The notes below the pieces were generated by a model. The model had not been told where the DNA came from, did no database searches, and saw nothing but the letters and a program-made list of their open reading frames with translations. Both the position numbers and the translations under genes were made by a program. A stretch of 64,000 nucleotides of DNA from Podospora bellae-mahoneyi (taxonomy: Eukaryota; Ascomycota; Sordariomycetes; Sordariales; Podosporaceae). The stretch is from contig NC_085884.1 of NCBI RefSeq assembly GCF_035222275.1, positions 3,596,001 to 3,660,000 on the forward strand, given 5' to 3'. Positions 1 through 13,205 of the stretch are shown in pieces. Positions within the stretch are counted from its first letter, which is position 1; each line of letters opens with the position of its first letter.

Positions 1-686
1 AACCACGTAGCCAGGTAGTCGGGTTCTTCTCGAAAGAGAAGATGTCCTGGGACAACAACAACCTGGCATGCATCCTCGTCTTTCCACCATGGCAGCGCAA
101 AGGCCTGGGGTCATTGCTGATGGGCGTAAGCTACGAGATCTCCAAACGGGAAGGAGTGCTAGGTGGACCTGAGAAGCCCATTAGTGAACTGGGCAAAAAG
201 GGGTACAAGAGGTTTTGGGGCAATGAGATCGCGATGTGGCTTCTGAGTATCCCACCGACGAGCTCGGGTGCCATTGAGGATGGACAAGAAGTGGCGACAG
301 TTGATGTTTACGACTGCAGCAAGGCCACTTGGATAGTCCCTGAGGATTGCTTGATGGTGTTGAGAGACATGGGAGTTGTGGAGGATGCAGGGGTTGGGCC
401 GGTGGTGAAGCATTCTGCGCTTGGTACACCCGCGGAACTGGAAGGTTTGACCGGTGCGCCAGTGCCAGCTCCTGATGGTGTTGCCAACAATGAGAAAGAG
501 GGCACGCCACAGCAGGAAGAGCCAGTGGCTCATCAGCGGCGGGTCATGATCCGGCACGAGGCAGTGATGGAGTGGGTGAAGAAGAACAGGATCAGCTTGA
601 AAAAGCCATGTGATCCAAACGGTTTTGTGGAGGGCTATGCCATGAAGAAGGAGAATGATTCTGCGGCGGCAGAGGAGTCGGGGTAG
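1..686 (+). CDS. MYST-family histone acetyltransferase, C-terminal part (Sas2-like), 5' end outside the window
   Basis: The reading frame is open from the first bases (codons start at position 3) to the TAG at 684-686, about 228 codons. The visible part is the second half of a MYST acetyltransferase domain. It has the VVGFFSKEK strand, then NLACILVFPPWQRKGLG, the motif A loop (QRKGLG) that binds acetyl-CoA, then GGPEKPISELG, whose Glu matches the catalytic Glu of Esa1 (in SPEKPLSDLG), and then GYKRFW. The enzyme would acetylate lysines on histone tails in chromatin. The WDNNNLACILVFPPWQRKGLG form resembles filamentous-fungal Sas2-type proteins more than Esa1, so Sas2-like is an inference. The low-complexity stretch between the domain and the final WVKKNRISLKKPCDP segment (acidic, Pro/Gln-rich) is presumably disordered. 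The zinc finger and N-terminus lie upstream of the window. Confidence 0.85.
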   Translation, partial: PRSQVVGFFSKEKMSWDNNNLACILVFPPWQRKGLGSLLMGVSYEISKREGVLGGPEKPISELGKKGYKRFWGNEIAMWLLSIPPTSSGAIEDGQEVATVDVYDCSKATWIVPEDCLMVLRDMGVVEDAGVGPVVKHSALGTPAELEGLTGAPVPAPDGVANNEKEGTPQQEEPVAHQRRVMIRHEAVMEWVKKNRISLKKPCDPNGFVEGYAMKKENDSAAAEESG

Positions 687-3600
687 CATTGATATCCATC
701 ATCATTCAGGGAGCATTCGAGTTTGGGTTGGGTCAGGAGTTATGGGAATATGATACCAACGGACGGATGAGTGGGATGGGCTTCATGGATTAGGTTAACA
801 GTACTGGGCTATTAACGAGCGATTCAGGGTTTACAGGACGTGGATGGCAAATAAAAAACAATGGATCTTTTGTGTACATACATTGGAGGCTTCAAGTCGC
901 TGGCCAAAATTGATCAAGGTTCCCAAAACCAACTCGAGATATGACTGACGCTATCACAACAATGGAAGCTTCGATAAGAAGAAGAAAAAAAAATCAAAAG
1001 TAACGCTGTGGCAGATGTCGTGGACAAAGGGGGGATAGTGAATGGGAAAGATGTGGGTTGTTGCGCTGTCTGGATATTGTCGATACTTTGCTGTTGGCCA
1101 CTTAACCAATGACGAAATCTATCCTCCCTTGGATTCTTAGGGTTTTGGTAGGTGTCTGATGACCAGACTTCTTTTGTTGATGTCTATATCCCGATATGGT
1201 TATCCTGTCTATTCCGTGTTATGCCGATTTAGTACCCCCCTTGGCTGATAGAATTTGACTATACAGAGAATGCTTACATTATTTCTTGTTTATCTATGGA
1301 TCTAAATCAGGTCTGTCGAGTTCAAATCCAACACCCAGATAGAGTAGACTTCTCGTAAAGACGCACATCTAGTCTTGATCATCGATGGCTAGTATACATG
1401 TAAGACTGGTAAGGTCCTCTCACATAACCAGCCCCAACTTTCAACAGACCATCTCCCACTTCACCTCGCCCAAAACCGGAACAGTCCCCTCATATAGTAA
1501 CACACTCTCCCCCCAAAACCCCCATCCTAAACCCTCTTCTTCAGCAACAACCACCTACATCCTCCACCATCATCACAACAGGGGTCATTCTAAAACTAGC
1601 AAATTCTGTCCGGGAGCTACTTAGTCCAGGCATTCCCACACCGTCACCCCATCACCACACCCTCCTCCCTCTGGGATATCTCCCCATCATATGTTCTTCT
1701 CTCTGGTCTCTTATCGGACCTCCGATGATGCTTGTGAGCAAGGCGCGCGCAAGCGAGCGAGAGAATCAAAGTACTCTGAAATTGTCTGCGCTCGCTGTCA
1801 TGGCTGCCAAGGGAGGTGTCAGGTCCTGAGATGGCGTAGTCAGCACAGTATCGGTGTGGTCATGGTTCCGAGAGAGAAAATAATGCAGCACCGTTGGAGG
1901 GTACTTAGGAAAGGAAAGGAAGGATACAGTACAAGAGATGTGGGCCAGAGGAGAGAAGAGCACAGTATGATGGAGGAGGAGGGTACCGAGGAAGGATAGA
2001 ATCGTGCAGTTGTGCATTTGTCTAGAGGGTGGTAAAGCTAGCGTTGCGATGTAATCCGCTAGCGAGCGGAGGGAGCCAGTCAGGGACCTCTGGGAGCCGG
2101 GGGTCGGAATGTGTACCTTCCTTGTGGAGGAGTGGTTGTTGTTGTTGTTGGCGTGTTGGTTGGTGGGAGTGGCGGCGTAGGAGTTGCTGTTGAGGGTGGG
2201 AGAGCGAGTATCTTGCTGTTCCAAGATGTTTGGGAGGTAACTTGGACTGCAAAGCGGCATGATGGGTACCTAGGTAGGGTGTAAATGAGCTTTGTCTACG
2301 GTGATGTTGAAGCCCAGATTTCAATATAACTTATCAAACAGCCCGAACTTACATTTTGTCGAGGATAAATACAGCAGTCACTTAGTCCAGATTTACGTTA
2401 TACAGGACAGATACATCATGTAAACCACCACAGTGGAGTCCTGTCGTCCATTATCCAGTCCACATCCATCCACGGTCTACAACCCAAAACCCCATCAATC
2501 TGACATCGTACATCCAAAAGTCCAAGCCAGCCTCAATCTATGTCACTATCGACCCCTTAAACTATCTTCTCCCATCAACAACAACGACAGCCTCTAAACT
2601 CTTTCAAAATACAAACCAACTACATCAATAACCCACCTTTTCCCTCCTCGCCCTCTATCCCCTTTCAGCAAGAGACATTTTTCCCCATTCCTTATTCTCC
2701 TACACAGATACCTAGCTGATCTATATCAAACCTAAAAGTTTCAAGCTCGAACCCATTGCTCATAATGTTACATAAGAGAATGGCAAACACCAGCCAGGAA
2801 GCTTTCAAGAGAGTGTCACAAGCTGAGCTCCTTCAAGCTATGATTACCTGTCGTTACTTCGAAATTACCTAGTGAAAATTATGTTGCCTGGAGGAAAAGT
2901 TCTCGATCATGGGTTTGGACTGTCGTATTCAGAGGAGCATCAACTCCATCATCATTCCTCATTCTCTTCAAAACGGCAACTGCCCCCTGTCTAACATGAC
3001 GTTGCCCCTGCTCAGGAGCTATGCCCACATCAGAGGTTCATCACGATTCACAGGCTTCAAACTCGCAGCTTCGAACTCATCATTTCGTCTGATTTATAGA
3101 CCATAAAGCTCAAGATCTCCATCCACAGCTTCAGTCCTCGATAAGTCTTAAATTACAAGACATCTCGGTCCTCGGTGAAGTACCAACCGCGACCTCTTCA
3201 GCCACCTCAGACATCCCGGTATCTCCCGGCCTACACCACCACCAAATCTCACAATGTGGCGCCGACAACAATGCGTCACTCTCAAATTACACCGGCCAGA
3301 TATAAATACCCTCGTCACTCCCAGTCTCAACAATCACCGACTGCCTCTCACTATCACCACCAGTTTCGGCTCATGTGCAACACAATCATCATAAACATAT
3401 TTAACCCGGCAGCGTTCCGGCCACCCGGGTAGCCCGATTCGGTATTTACCCAACCAATTCGGCAAAGACTATCATTTTTCACCGCCGACTTACCTTTTTC
3501 CCTCCATTCCGTCATGCTGCCTTACCGAGCAGATCGTTGGAAGCTTTCAAGGTTCGATCTGGGTCAAAAGTTTTGTGGTTCGACCAACCAGCGAAGCTTC

Positions 3601-4655
3601 CGACCCTCCCCCTTTTGCCAACACTGCCGCGCTCATCCGTTACACAACATTTGCGGCAACAGCGGTGTTTGTCGGAGTTGATCCCGTTGGGAAGATTCGA
3701 GAATTGACATTATGGTGAGTTCCATTCAAAAATTGACAATCAGAGTCAAAACCAGTTCCTACCAGTTGAGCCCGATGGTTGAAAGCTTCCCAAGCTTCCT
3801 GGAGCTTCAAATGCCCCTCAGTTCGAAAAAGAGGCATTTTTCACATCCTGTCGTCATGCCCGGCCCTGGTTCTGGTGGTGGAGTTAAAGTGGACGGCTAT
3901 CGGCCCTCAACAAGTGAGGTCGCGGGAAATCGCCGCTAAGTGGGGGCCTCGTGGGGGCTTACGATAGACCCTGGTTAGAAAACAGGAGCCGCGCCAACCT
4001 CAGACATCAAACCCAAGCTGAAAATTTTCAGTGACACAAAAACCGAGAGCTTCGTTGGGTTCGAACAGGACCAAGCTTGTGCTGCCTTGTCTAGGTCCAA
4101 GGACCCAGCTTCCCAAGAGGTTCGTCGATGGCTCCCGTGCTCCGTAGAAAGCTGCCGGATCCATGAATCATGCCCCCTCCGTCACCGAGCTTGTTGCTTT
4201 GCTCGAGCTGTGCTGCTGGCTCCTGGTTGCTGGTGCTGCTGCTGCTGTTCGTCCCTCCGTAAACCTCTTGTAGAATCCGGCTTTGCCCGGCGGAATTCCC
4301 TTTCGTCCCCTGGAAAAGCGGTACAGCTGCTGGGCAAGTGCCGCACAGCAAAATTTTCCCTCTGGCTCTCCTCGCAGACCTGGGAATTCCAACTTCTGAC
4401 CCACTTTCAGAGCTCTCGGTGGAGCGATTTCCCTCGAATTGACCACTCACGTCGCCCATCATCGATGCTCGAGCCCGTTGCCCGGACCAGCCCGAGGTTC
4501 CGCTTTCCCCAGCTGACCACTTGTTCTTCCTCGCACTTTTCCCTTCCTCCTCTTTTTCCCTCTCCCACTCAGCAGTCGAGCCTCACCTCCAAAGAGCATC
4601 TTCTCGATCCCCGTCTTTTGCATCACCTCTGCATACCCCCTTCTCATCAGACACA
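687..4655. other. Long intergenic region, MYST gene to ATP9
   Basis: About 4 kb without a gene I can support. The first few hundred bases should hold the 3' UTR of the acetyltransferase gene, and the last several hundred the promoter and pyrimidine-rich leader of ATP9. Open frames here (for example around 1766-2260 on the minus strand and 4087-4650 on the plus strand) are Ser/Pro-rich and resemble no known protein. Between about 3540 and 4110 AAGCTT-type short inverted motifs recur, such as the imperfect palindrome at 3778-3809. They could be heat-shock-type or other promoter elements, but this is not established. Confidence 0.5.
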
Positions 4656-7379
<2,724 letters not shown>

Positions 7380-9168
7380 TCAATTCCTGACCAACAGGCT
7401 GCGGCCAGTCATCTCCTCGGGAATTGGCAGGCCCATGGCGGCAAGCACAGTAGGGGCAACATCGCCAAGGACACCCTCCTCCTTCTTCAGACTCCAGCCC
7501 TCGGGGGCGTTGGCCATGATGAAGGGCACCTTGTTGGTGGTGTGAGACGTCTTGGGCTTGCCGTCGGGGAACTTCATCTCCTCGGCGTTGCCGTGGTCGG
7601 ACGTGATGAAGAGAATGTAGCCGTTCTTCCTGCATCCCTCATAGATCTTGCCAATGGCCTTGTCCGTGGCCGCGCAGCCAACGATGGCAGCCTCGTACAC
7701 ACCAGTGTGACCAACCATGTCGGGAGGAGCAAAGTTGTTCATGACGAAGGGGAACTCGCCCTCACCAAGACGCTTGACAACCTGCTCGGCGACACCGTCG
7801 GCGCTCATCTCGGGAGCCTTGTCGTAAGTGGCGACGCTCTTGTTGGAGGGCACAAGATCCTGGCTCTCGTCACGGACCTCGAGAGGGAACACCTTCTCAA
7901 CACCACCGTTGAAAAAGAAGGTGACGTGGGCATACTTCTCCGTCTCGGCCACGTGAACCTGCTTGACGCCCTGCTTGCCCAACCACTCAGCAAGCACATT
8001 GCCCATGTGCTGGGGCTTGAAAGCAACCTCGAAGGGGTAGTCGACCTTGTACTGGGTCATGGTGACCAAGTTGATCTTAGGGTAGGGGAAATCCGGGAGG
8101 ACTGACCGGTCGACGTCGCCCATAACCTGCGTGATTTGGCGGACACGATCGGAACGGTAGTTGAAGAAGAAGACGTTATCACCATCTAAGAGATGTCAGC
8201 ACTGCTTTTAAGGCAATGACCGGAATGCCACACACCCTTGATGCGAGACTCCTGGCCACCAACAATGATGGGCTTGAGAAACTCGTCGTTCTCGCCCTTG
8301 TCATAACGCTCCTTGATGGTCTTGACCGGGTCGGTGCTCTCCTCGCCTTCGCCGAGGACAAGGCCCTTGAGAGCGATCTCGACACGTTCCCATCTCTTGT
8401 CACGGTCCATGGCATAGTACCTGCCGACAATGGTGGCAATCTCACCAATACCAAGCTCCTTGATCTTGGCGAGCAGTTCCTCCAGGTAACCGGCACCGGA
8501 CTTGGGGTCGGTGTCACGGCCATCACCAAAGAAGTGGATGTAGACCTTGGGGATGCCATACTGCTTGGCAGCCTCGAGGAGAGCATAAAGATGGGTTTGC
8601 TTGGCGTGCTGTTATCGTGAACAAAACGTCAGCGGATATCCCCCAACATACACCGGCAGCTCCGGCAACCCGGTCAGCACCTACCACACCACCATGCGAG
8701 ACCAAACCGCACAAGTGAAGACGGCCATTGCTGTTCTTGGCCGCCTCCATAACCTTCTTAATCACATCGTTCTCGGCGAGCTTGCCCTGCTTGATCGTTT
8801 GGTCGATGCGGACGACATCCTGCCAGACGACACGGCCGGCGCCAATGTTGAGATGGCCAACTTCGGAGTTGCCCATCAGCCCCTCAGGGAGGCCGACAGC
8901 GAGGGAGGAGGCATCGAGCTCGGTGAATCCGGTGGCGCTCCTGGAGAACTCGTCCATGACGGGGGTTTCGGCGGCAGCAATAGCATCGCCATTCTTGGGA
9001 GACTCCTCCGAGGGGATACCCCAGCCGTCAATCACGACTGTAATACGAACGAACCAACATCATAATCAGCCATCCCAGCTCCAGATAGATCAGAATATAG
9101 CCCAGCACGAGCGGGAGATCGGGGCGACGAGGAGACGTACTCAGGCAAGCCTTGTGATCGGGAGCCAT
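7380..9168 (-). CDS. 2,3-bisphosphoglycerate-independent phosphoglycerate mutase
   Basis: Four exons on the minus strand: 9141-9168, 8685-9037, 8236-8608 and 7380-8185, giving 519 residues, the usual length of the alkaline-phosphatase-fold mutase. It interconverts 3- and 2-phosphoglycerate in glycolysis in the cytosol using Mn2+. Visible motifs are CLIVIDGWG (metal-binding Asp13), GLMGNSEVGHLNIGAGR (phospho-acceptor Ser67), the phosphatase/transferase linker segment around FFGDGRDTDPKSG, GDNVFFFNYRSDRVRQI, and the second metal site ITSDHGNAEEM with SHTTNKVP. The first exon carries only 28 nt and ends after CTG A. The junction restores CLIVIDGWG, which supports this start. Filamentous fungi use this cofactor-independent enzyme, unlike budding yeast. 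Confidence 0.95.
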
Positions 9169-9813
9169 GTTTACTTTTTGGAAGCTTTGTAGCTAGGTGG
9201 GTTCTTCGTAGGTGTAGGGTTCGGGTTTAACTGGAGGGCGGCTCAATGACACCACGACTTCTTGAGGAATTGTAGGATTTAAATTGATAACCTGGAAGAT
9301 GCGGGATAAAACCTCAGATGATCAGGATCTTTTCAGCCAGCCGAAAAAAAAAAGATTCCAAGCTTGGTTCAGCGCAAAAGGAACTTGTTGGGAAGGCCGA
9401 TGGCGGGGTAGTTAGTCCCTCAGCGTCTCTCTCTCGTCCCACCCCCCACCTGACGTCGATGTCCGTTTGAACCCACCGAAGCGTCATAGCGTCCTTTTTG
9501 ACAGCCGTCCGACCACTCACAACTGTCAATTTCAGCACCTTCCCCCACGGCGCCGCACGGGTTCCGGCGCCAGGAACGCGTACCCACACCCGTCGACTTT
9601 GACATCGCGATTGCCATCGTTATCGCGAAGCGCCTTGCGAGAGCATCACTTTTTGCGCCCACTTTCAGAGACCACTTCACCGACAACCACCACACGCGGG
9701 GAACCATCCTGCTGATCATTCAACCAACCCTCAACCATCACGACCCCGACAACTCCCTACCTTTGAACAACGTCTCAACCTCCCCACCTCTCCAACCACT
9801 CCCAACGACGACA
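9169..9813. promoter_or_regulatory. Shared divergent promoter region, phosphoglycerate mutase / MED9
   Basis: 645 bases between two divergently transcribed genes, so it must hold both promoters and leaders. The right half is C-rich and pyrimidine-rich, like the start of MED9. No distinct named element could be assigned with confidence. Confidence 0.5.
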
Positions 9814-10287
9814 ATGCCCCCCCAACCGCCCCCAATCAAAGGCCCCCTCCCCCTCCCCTCCTCCCTCTCCCCCTCCGACCTAGACACCCTCCCCCCCATC
9901 CTCCCCCTCCTCCTAACCCTCCGTTCCTCCCTCTCCTCCTCGTCCCAAACCAAACCCCCCCTCCCCCCCGTAACCGGCACAACCCCCCTCCCAACCTCCA
10001 ACCCGCAAACCACCCTCCCCTTCACAACAAAAGAACTCGCCTCCTCCACCGACCCAATCAAGCACAAGCTCCAGCGCGCCCGCCACTCGATAAAGCAAAT
10101 GGAGGACATTACCCGCCTCATCCCCCAGCAAGAAACCGAAATCATCGAGCTCGAAAAGCGCCGCAAGAAACAGGCTGAAATGCTCGCCAGGATCAAGGAG
10201 GAGGGCTTGGTTTTTAGCAGAGAGGGGGATAGGGAGGGGGAGGAGGATAGGGAGGGGGAGGAGGGGAGGGGGGTGATGGTGGAGTGA
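9814..10287 (+). CDS. MED9: Mediator of RNA polymerase II transcription subunit 9
   Basis: Single exon, 157 residues from the first in-frame ATG. The N-terminal half is Pro/Ser-rich and encoded almost entirely by C-rich codons. The family signature follows: SPSDLDTLPPILPLLLTLRSSL (helix), a GT/PLP linker, then KHKLQRARHSIKQMEDITRLI and QQETEIIELEKRRKKQAEMLARI, a predicted coiled coil. This order matches fungal Med9/Cse2, a small subunit of the Mediator middle module in the nucleus. The tail (residues about 135-157) is an Asp/Arg/Glu/Gly repeat encoded by purine-only sequence and is probably disordered. The assignment rests on the remembered family pattern, not on an alignment. Confidence 0.75.
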   Translation: MPPQPPPIKGPLPLPSSLSPSDLDTLPPILPLLLTLRSSLSSSSQTKPPLPPVTGTTPLPTSNPQTTLPFTTKELASSTDPIKHKLQRARHSIKQMEDITRLIPQQETEIIELEKRRKKQAEMLARIKEEGLVFSREGDREGEEDREGEEGRGVMVE

Positions 10288-10832
10288 GTCGGGCGAAACA
10301 ACATGAGAGGAGGGGAATGGGCTGCGGGAGGACAAGCATACACCAAAGGGGGGAGGAAGAACGGTGGGAAGCAGAGATTAGGCTGTTGTCGGTTCAGGCT
10401 TGAGTTCTTTGGAGAGCACGAGGGGACGACGAGGAAGGATGGATTGGCTGTGGTGATGGACAGACGAGCCACTGGTGGACAGGCCCTCAGTCCAGAACGA
10501 AGAATATACGATGAAGCGGGTTGGCACTGGCTGAACAGACAACAGAGCAATCAAAACTCCGTTGGTTGCTGCGATACGGCTCGGGCATCAATGGAAAGGA
10601 GACACTGGTGATTTCAAGCCATGGGCGCAGCGATACGTCCAGATTTACGGCCAACAGCATAGCACAAGATACGAATAACGAACGATACCCAAACACTATA
10701 ACAATAATTACTCAAATTACTTGACTCTATCAACATCCTTCCCTATACTAAATATGTATTACTGGGGAACCTACCCCTCTGTTGCATAACCTACAGGCGC
10801 AGTTTGCCCTTTAAAAGAAAGAAACCACCCAT
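10288..10832. other. Convergent intergenic region between MED9 and cofactor C
   Basis: 545 bases expected to hold the two 3' UTRs. No gene is seen. Confidence 0.5.
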
Positions 10833-11870
10833 CTAAGCAATCCCAAACCTCCCCAGCACCGCCTTCACATCCCCTCCCTCATCCCCCATCACCCCCCTCC
10901 AAACCTCCCCCTTCACCCTCTCCCCCTCCCCCAGCACCCCCCAGTTGGGACTCTGCCCCTCCTTCAACCACAAGAAATCCTTCACCTCCTTCCACTTGTT
11001 CTCCCCCTCTGCCCCTGTTTCCATCCCCTCCGGCAACGGCGCAAACCTCACCCCCTTGCACCCCTCGATAATCGGCTCGCTCCTCACCCACAAATAAAAG
11101 TCCACCTCCTCACAGTCATGAATCCTCACCTGCCTCGCCGTCACAACAACCACACACCTCTTGAGCCCCGTCACATGAACCGGGCCATCCACATGCCCCG
11201 CCACAACAACACTCTTCTCAACCCCCTTGAGCATCAAACTCGCAAACGGCGCCGCCCGACTAGCTTCAGCAGTAGGAGAGCAAAGGTTGACCACACAGCT
11301 AGACAGATCAATAAGCTGCCCCGCCGACGAAGTCCGCGAGTGATCTGCCGGCAGCGTGATGACAGCATCCCTCTCCCCCTCCACCTTGATCGCTCTCGGA
11401 CTCCTCGACCTTCCCCTGCTCCCACCACCACCGGGCGACAAAGGCGGTGAGATCGGCGGCTGGCCATTCGTCTTCTCCCCCTTGGTCCCATCTCTGCTGT
11501 TCACCAACCGGCGGGAATCACTCTTCGGGGCATCATGCCCATCAACCGCCGCCGGCGGTCTCGGCCGGAACTGAAACCGACTCTTGGGCGCGAGCTTCGC
11601 CGTCGTCTCATCCAACTCTTTCCGGAGGGTGTTCACCGCGTCGGTGTACACCCTATGATCGTACGCCGGCAGAAAATGCGTAGCGTCCCTCACGTCGTTG
11701 GTCAGGCGGGAAATGTTGGTCAGGATCACCTCTGTGGCATCCTGGCGCTCGCCGGCGACGGGGGCGATGGAGGGGAGGTGAGTGATTTGTTCTTGGATGT
11801 TGGCTTGCTGCATGCGAAAGTTGCGGTAGAAGCGCTCTTTGGCGTCTTCTTGGTGGGCCATGTTGATCAT
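10833..11870 (-). CDS. Tubulin-specific chaperone C (cofactor C)
   Basis: Single exon, 345 residues. The N-terminal 95 residues are helical (RFYRNFRMQQANIQEQITHLPSIAP...), like the spectrin-like tubulin-binding domain of TBCC. A Ser/Pro/Arg-rich linker follows (about 100-180). The C-terminal C-CAP/cofactor C beta-helix contains GHVDGPVHVTGLKRC and the diagnostic ARQVRIHDCEEVDFYLWVRSEPIIEGC. Arg249 in Q-x-R-x-H corresponds to the arginine finger that stimulates GTP hydrolysis by beta-tubulin during assembly of alpha/beta tubulin dimers. The 3' third of the gene is G-rich on the coding strand. Two ATGs, at codons 1 and 4, are possible starts. Confidence 0.9.
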   Translation of the reverse strand: MINMAHQEDAKERFYRNFRMQQANIQEQITHLPSIAPVAGERQDATEVILTNISRLTNDVRDATHFLPAYDHRVYTDAVNTLRKELDETTAKLAPKSRFQFRPRPPAAVDGHDAPKSDSRRLVNSRDGTKGEKTNGQPPISPPLSPGGGGSRGRSRSPRAIKVEGERDAVITLPADHSRTSSAGQLIDLSSCVVNLCSPTAEASRAAPFASLMLKGVEKSVVVAGHVDGPVHVTGLKRCVVVVTARQVRIHDCEEVDFYLWVRSEPIIEGCKGVRFAPLPEGMETGAEGENKWKEVKDFLWLKEGQSPNWGVLGEGERVKGEVWRGVMGDEGGDVKAVLGRFGIA

Positions 11871-13205
11871 CCTGATGGTGCTTGGGTGGACTGGGTTGAT
11901 GAATAACCCTGTTGTTGTATCTGGGAAGAAAAAAAAGTTGGCTTCTGCTGAAGGCTGGGTGGTGGATGGTCGTGTTAGTTGAGTGGTGTGATATCAACAG
12001 ATGATGTGAAAGTGTTGGTTGTGTTTCGGCAAAGACCACAACATCAGACGATCACATCATGAGAGAAACGAACCTTTATATATATATGTGTGTGTGTGTG
12101 TATTCTCCCAAAATGATCAATGCCGATCCCCTCAATAAAACACTGGTTGATTACGTCTATGGCTTTCTCCGGCGGCGGTTGAGACAGACCAGATGACAGT
12201 TAACGGTGTCGTCGGTTCAAGAATAGAGTTGTGACACAGGTCCCAAAGCCAAACCGCCTGGTAGTCTCCAAATGATGCGAGTGGGTGGTTCTTCGTTTGG
12301 GCTTGACAAGTCAAAATACAAAATGTTAAGGAGACGAAAATAAAAGTCCACGAGTCAAGAAAGTCGTGAGGCAACAAAAGTTGAAACAACACAGTTCAAG
12401 AATCAACCCGGCAGCACATGCCAGGCACCAAAATATACCTACCCTCTCCTTCCCCCAAACCAGGGAAGGGGGTGATGACTGGGACCCAGGAAATGGGGAA
12501 GGCATCAACAAGGTGGAGAGTACTAAATCTGGAGATACCCCGGGGAAGCTATTGATTGCATTGGTGGGGTAGTCTTGGCAACACACTTTCGAAAAGTCGG
12601 TCTCGAACGACCCCTTTCTCTTCAGTTCAAAGATGTCGGTGAGGTGAGCCCCCCTGACCCCTAACTTCGAAGAGATCTTGATTACATCGTTACAATGCGA
12701 GATCTCGCCATGTGCTCGGATTATTTTCCTTTCATTTACACTACTGGTTGGTGGTGCCCCATCATCAAACGGTCCGTCATTTGTGGCAGATGGCGTGGCT
12801 ATGTTTTCTGGCTCTTTTAAACCACCCCCTAACGCCTGACATCTCCCTTAATGACCCAACCTGGCCTCATGATACATATACCACAACCTTATCTACCTAA
12901 TCCACAAAACTTACCTCATACCTGCATACTCCATGTCTCCATTACCTACGTGGCCGTCGATCTAGACTTTTCATCAGATACCGAAAATTCCCCCGACACA
13001 AACAGTCGGTCAAGCAAGCAAAGCAGCCGGAATACGGCAACATCGGTGAAAAAGTTCCGAATCATATGTGTACGTGTGTGTGCGATTCATACATTACGCT
13101 TTCTATTGCCCCGTATTATATATATTCATATATACATATATATATTTCCAGAGAAAACCTATATAACCTACCCCAGCCTTTTTCTACCAATACCGCATGC
13201 TTGCC
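11871..13205. other. Intergenic region between cofactor C and GPI1
   Basis: About 1.3 kb holding the promoter of the cofactor C gene and the 3' UTR of GPI1. A compound (TA)n(TG)n microsatellite lies at about 12075-12102 and AT-rich TATATA blocks at about 13118-13147. No coding frame resembles a protein. Confidence 0.45.

Noticed and set aside
1310-1345. GTTCAAATCC resembling a tRNA B box
   Set aside because: No A box, no T-arm pairing and no cloverleaf can be drawn around it.
9738-10550. A 270-residue minus-strand frame over MED9
   Set aside because: Antisense of the C-rich MED9 sequence; Ser/Pro/Arg/Gly blocks without domains.
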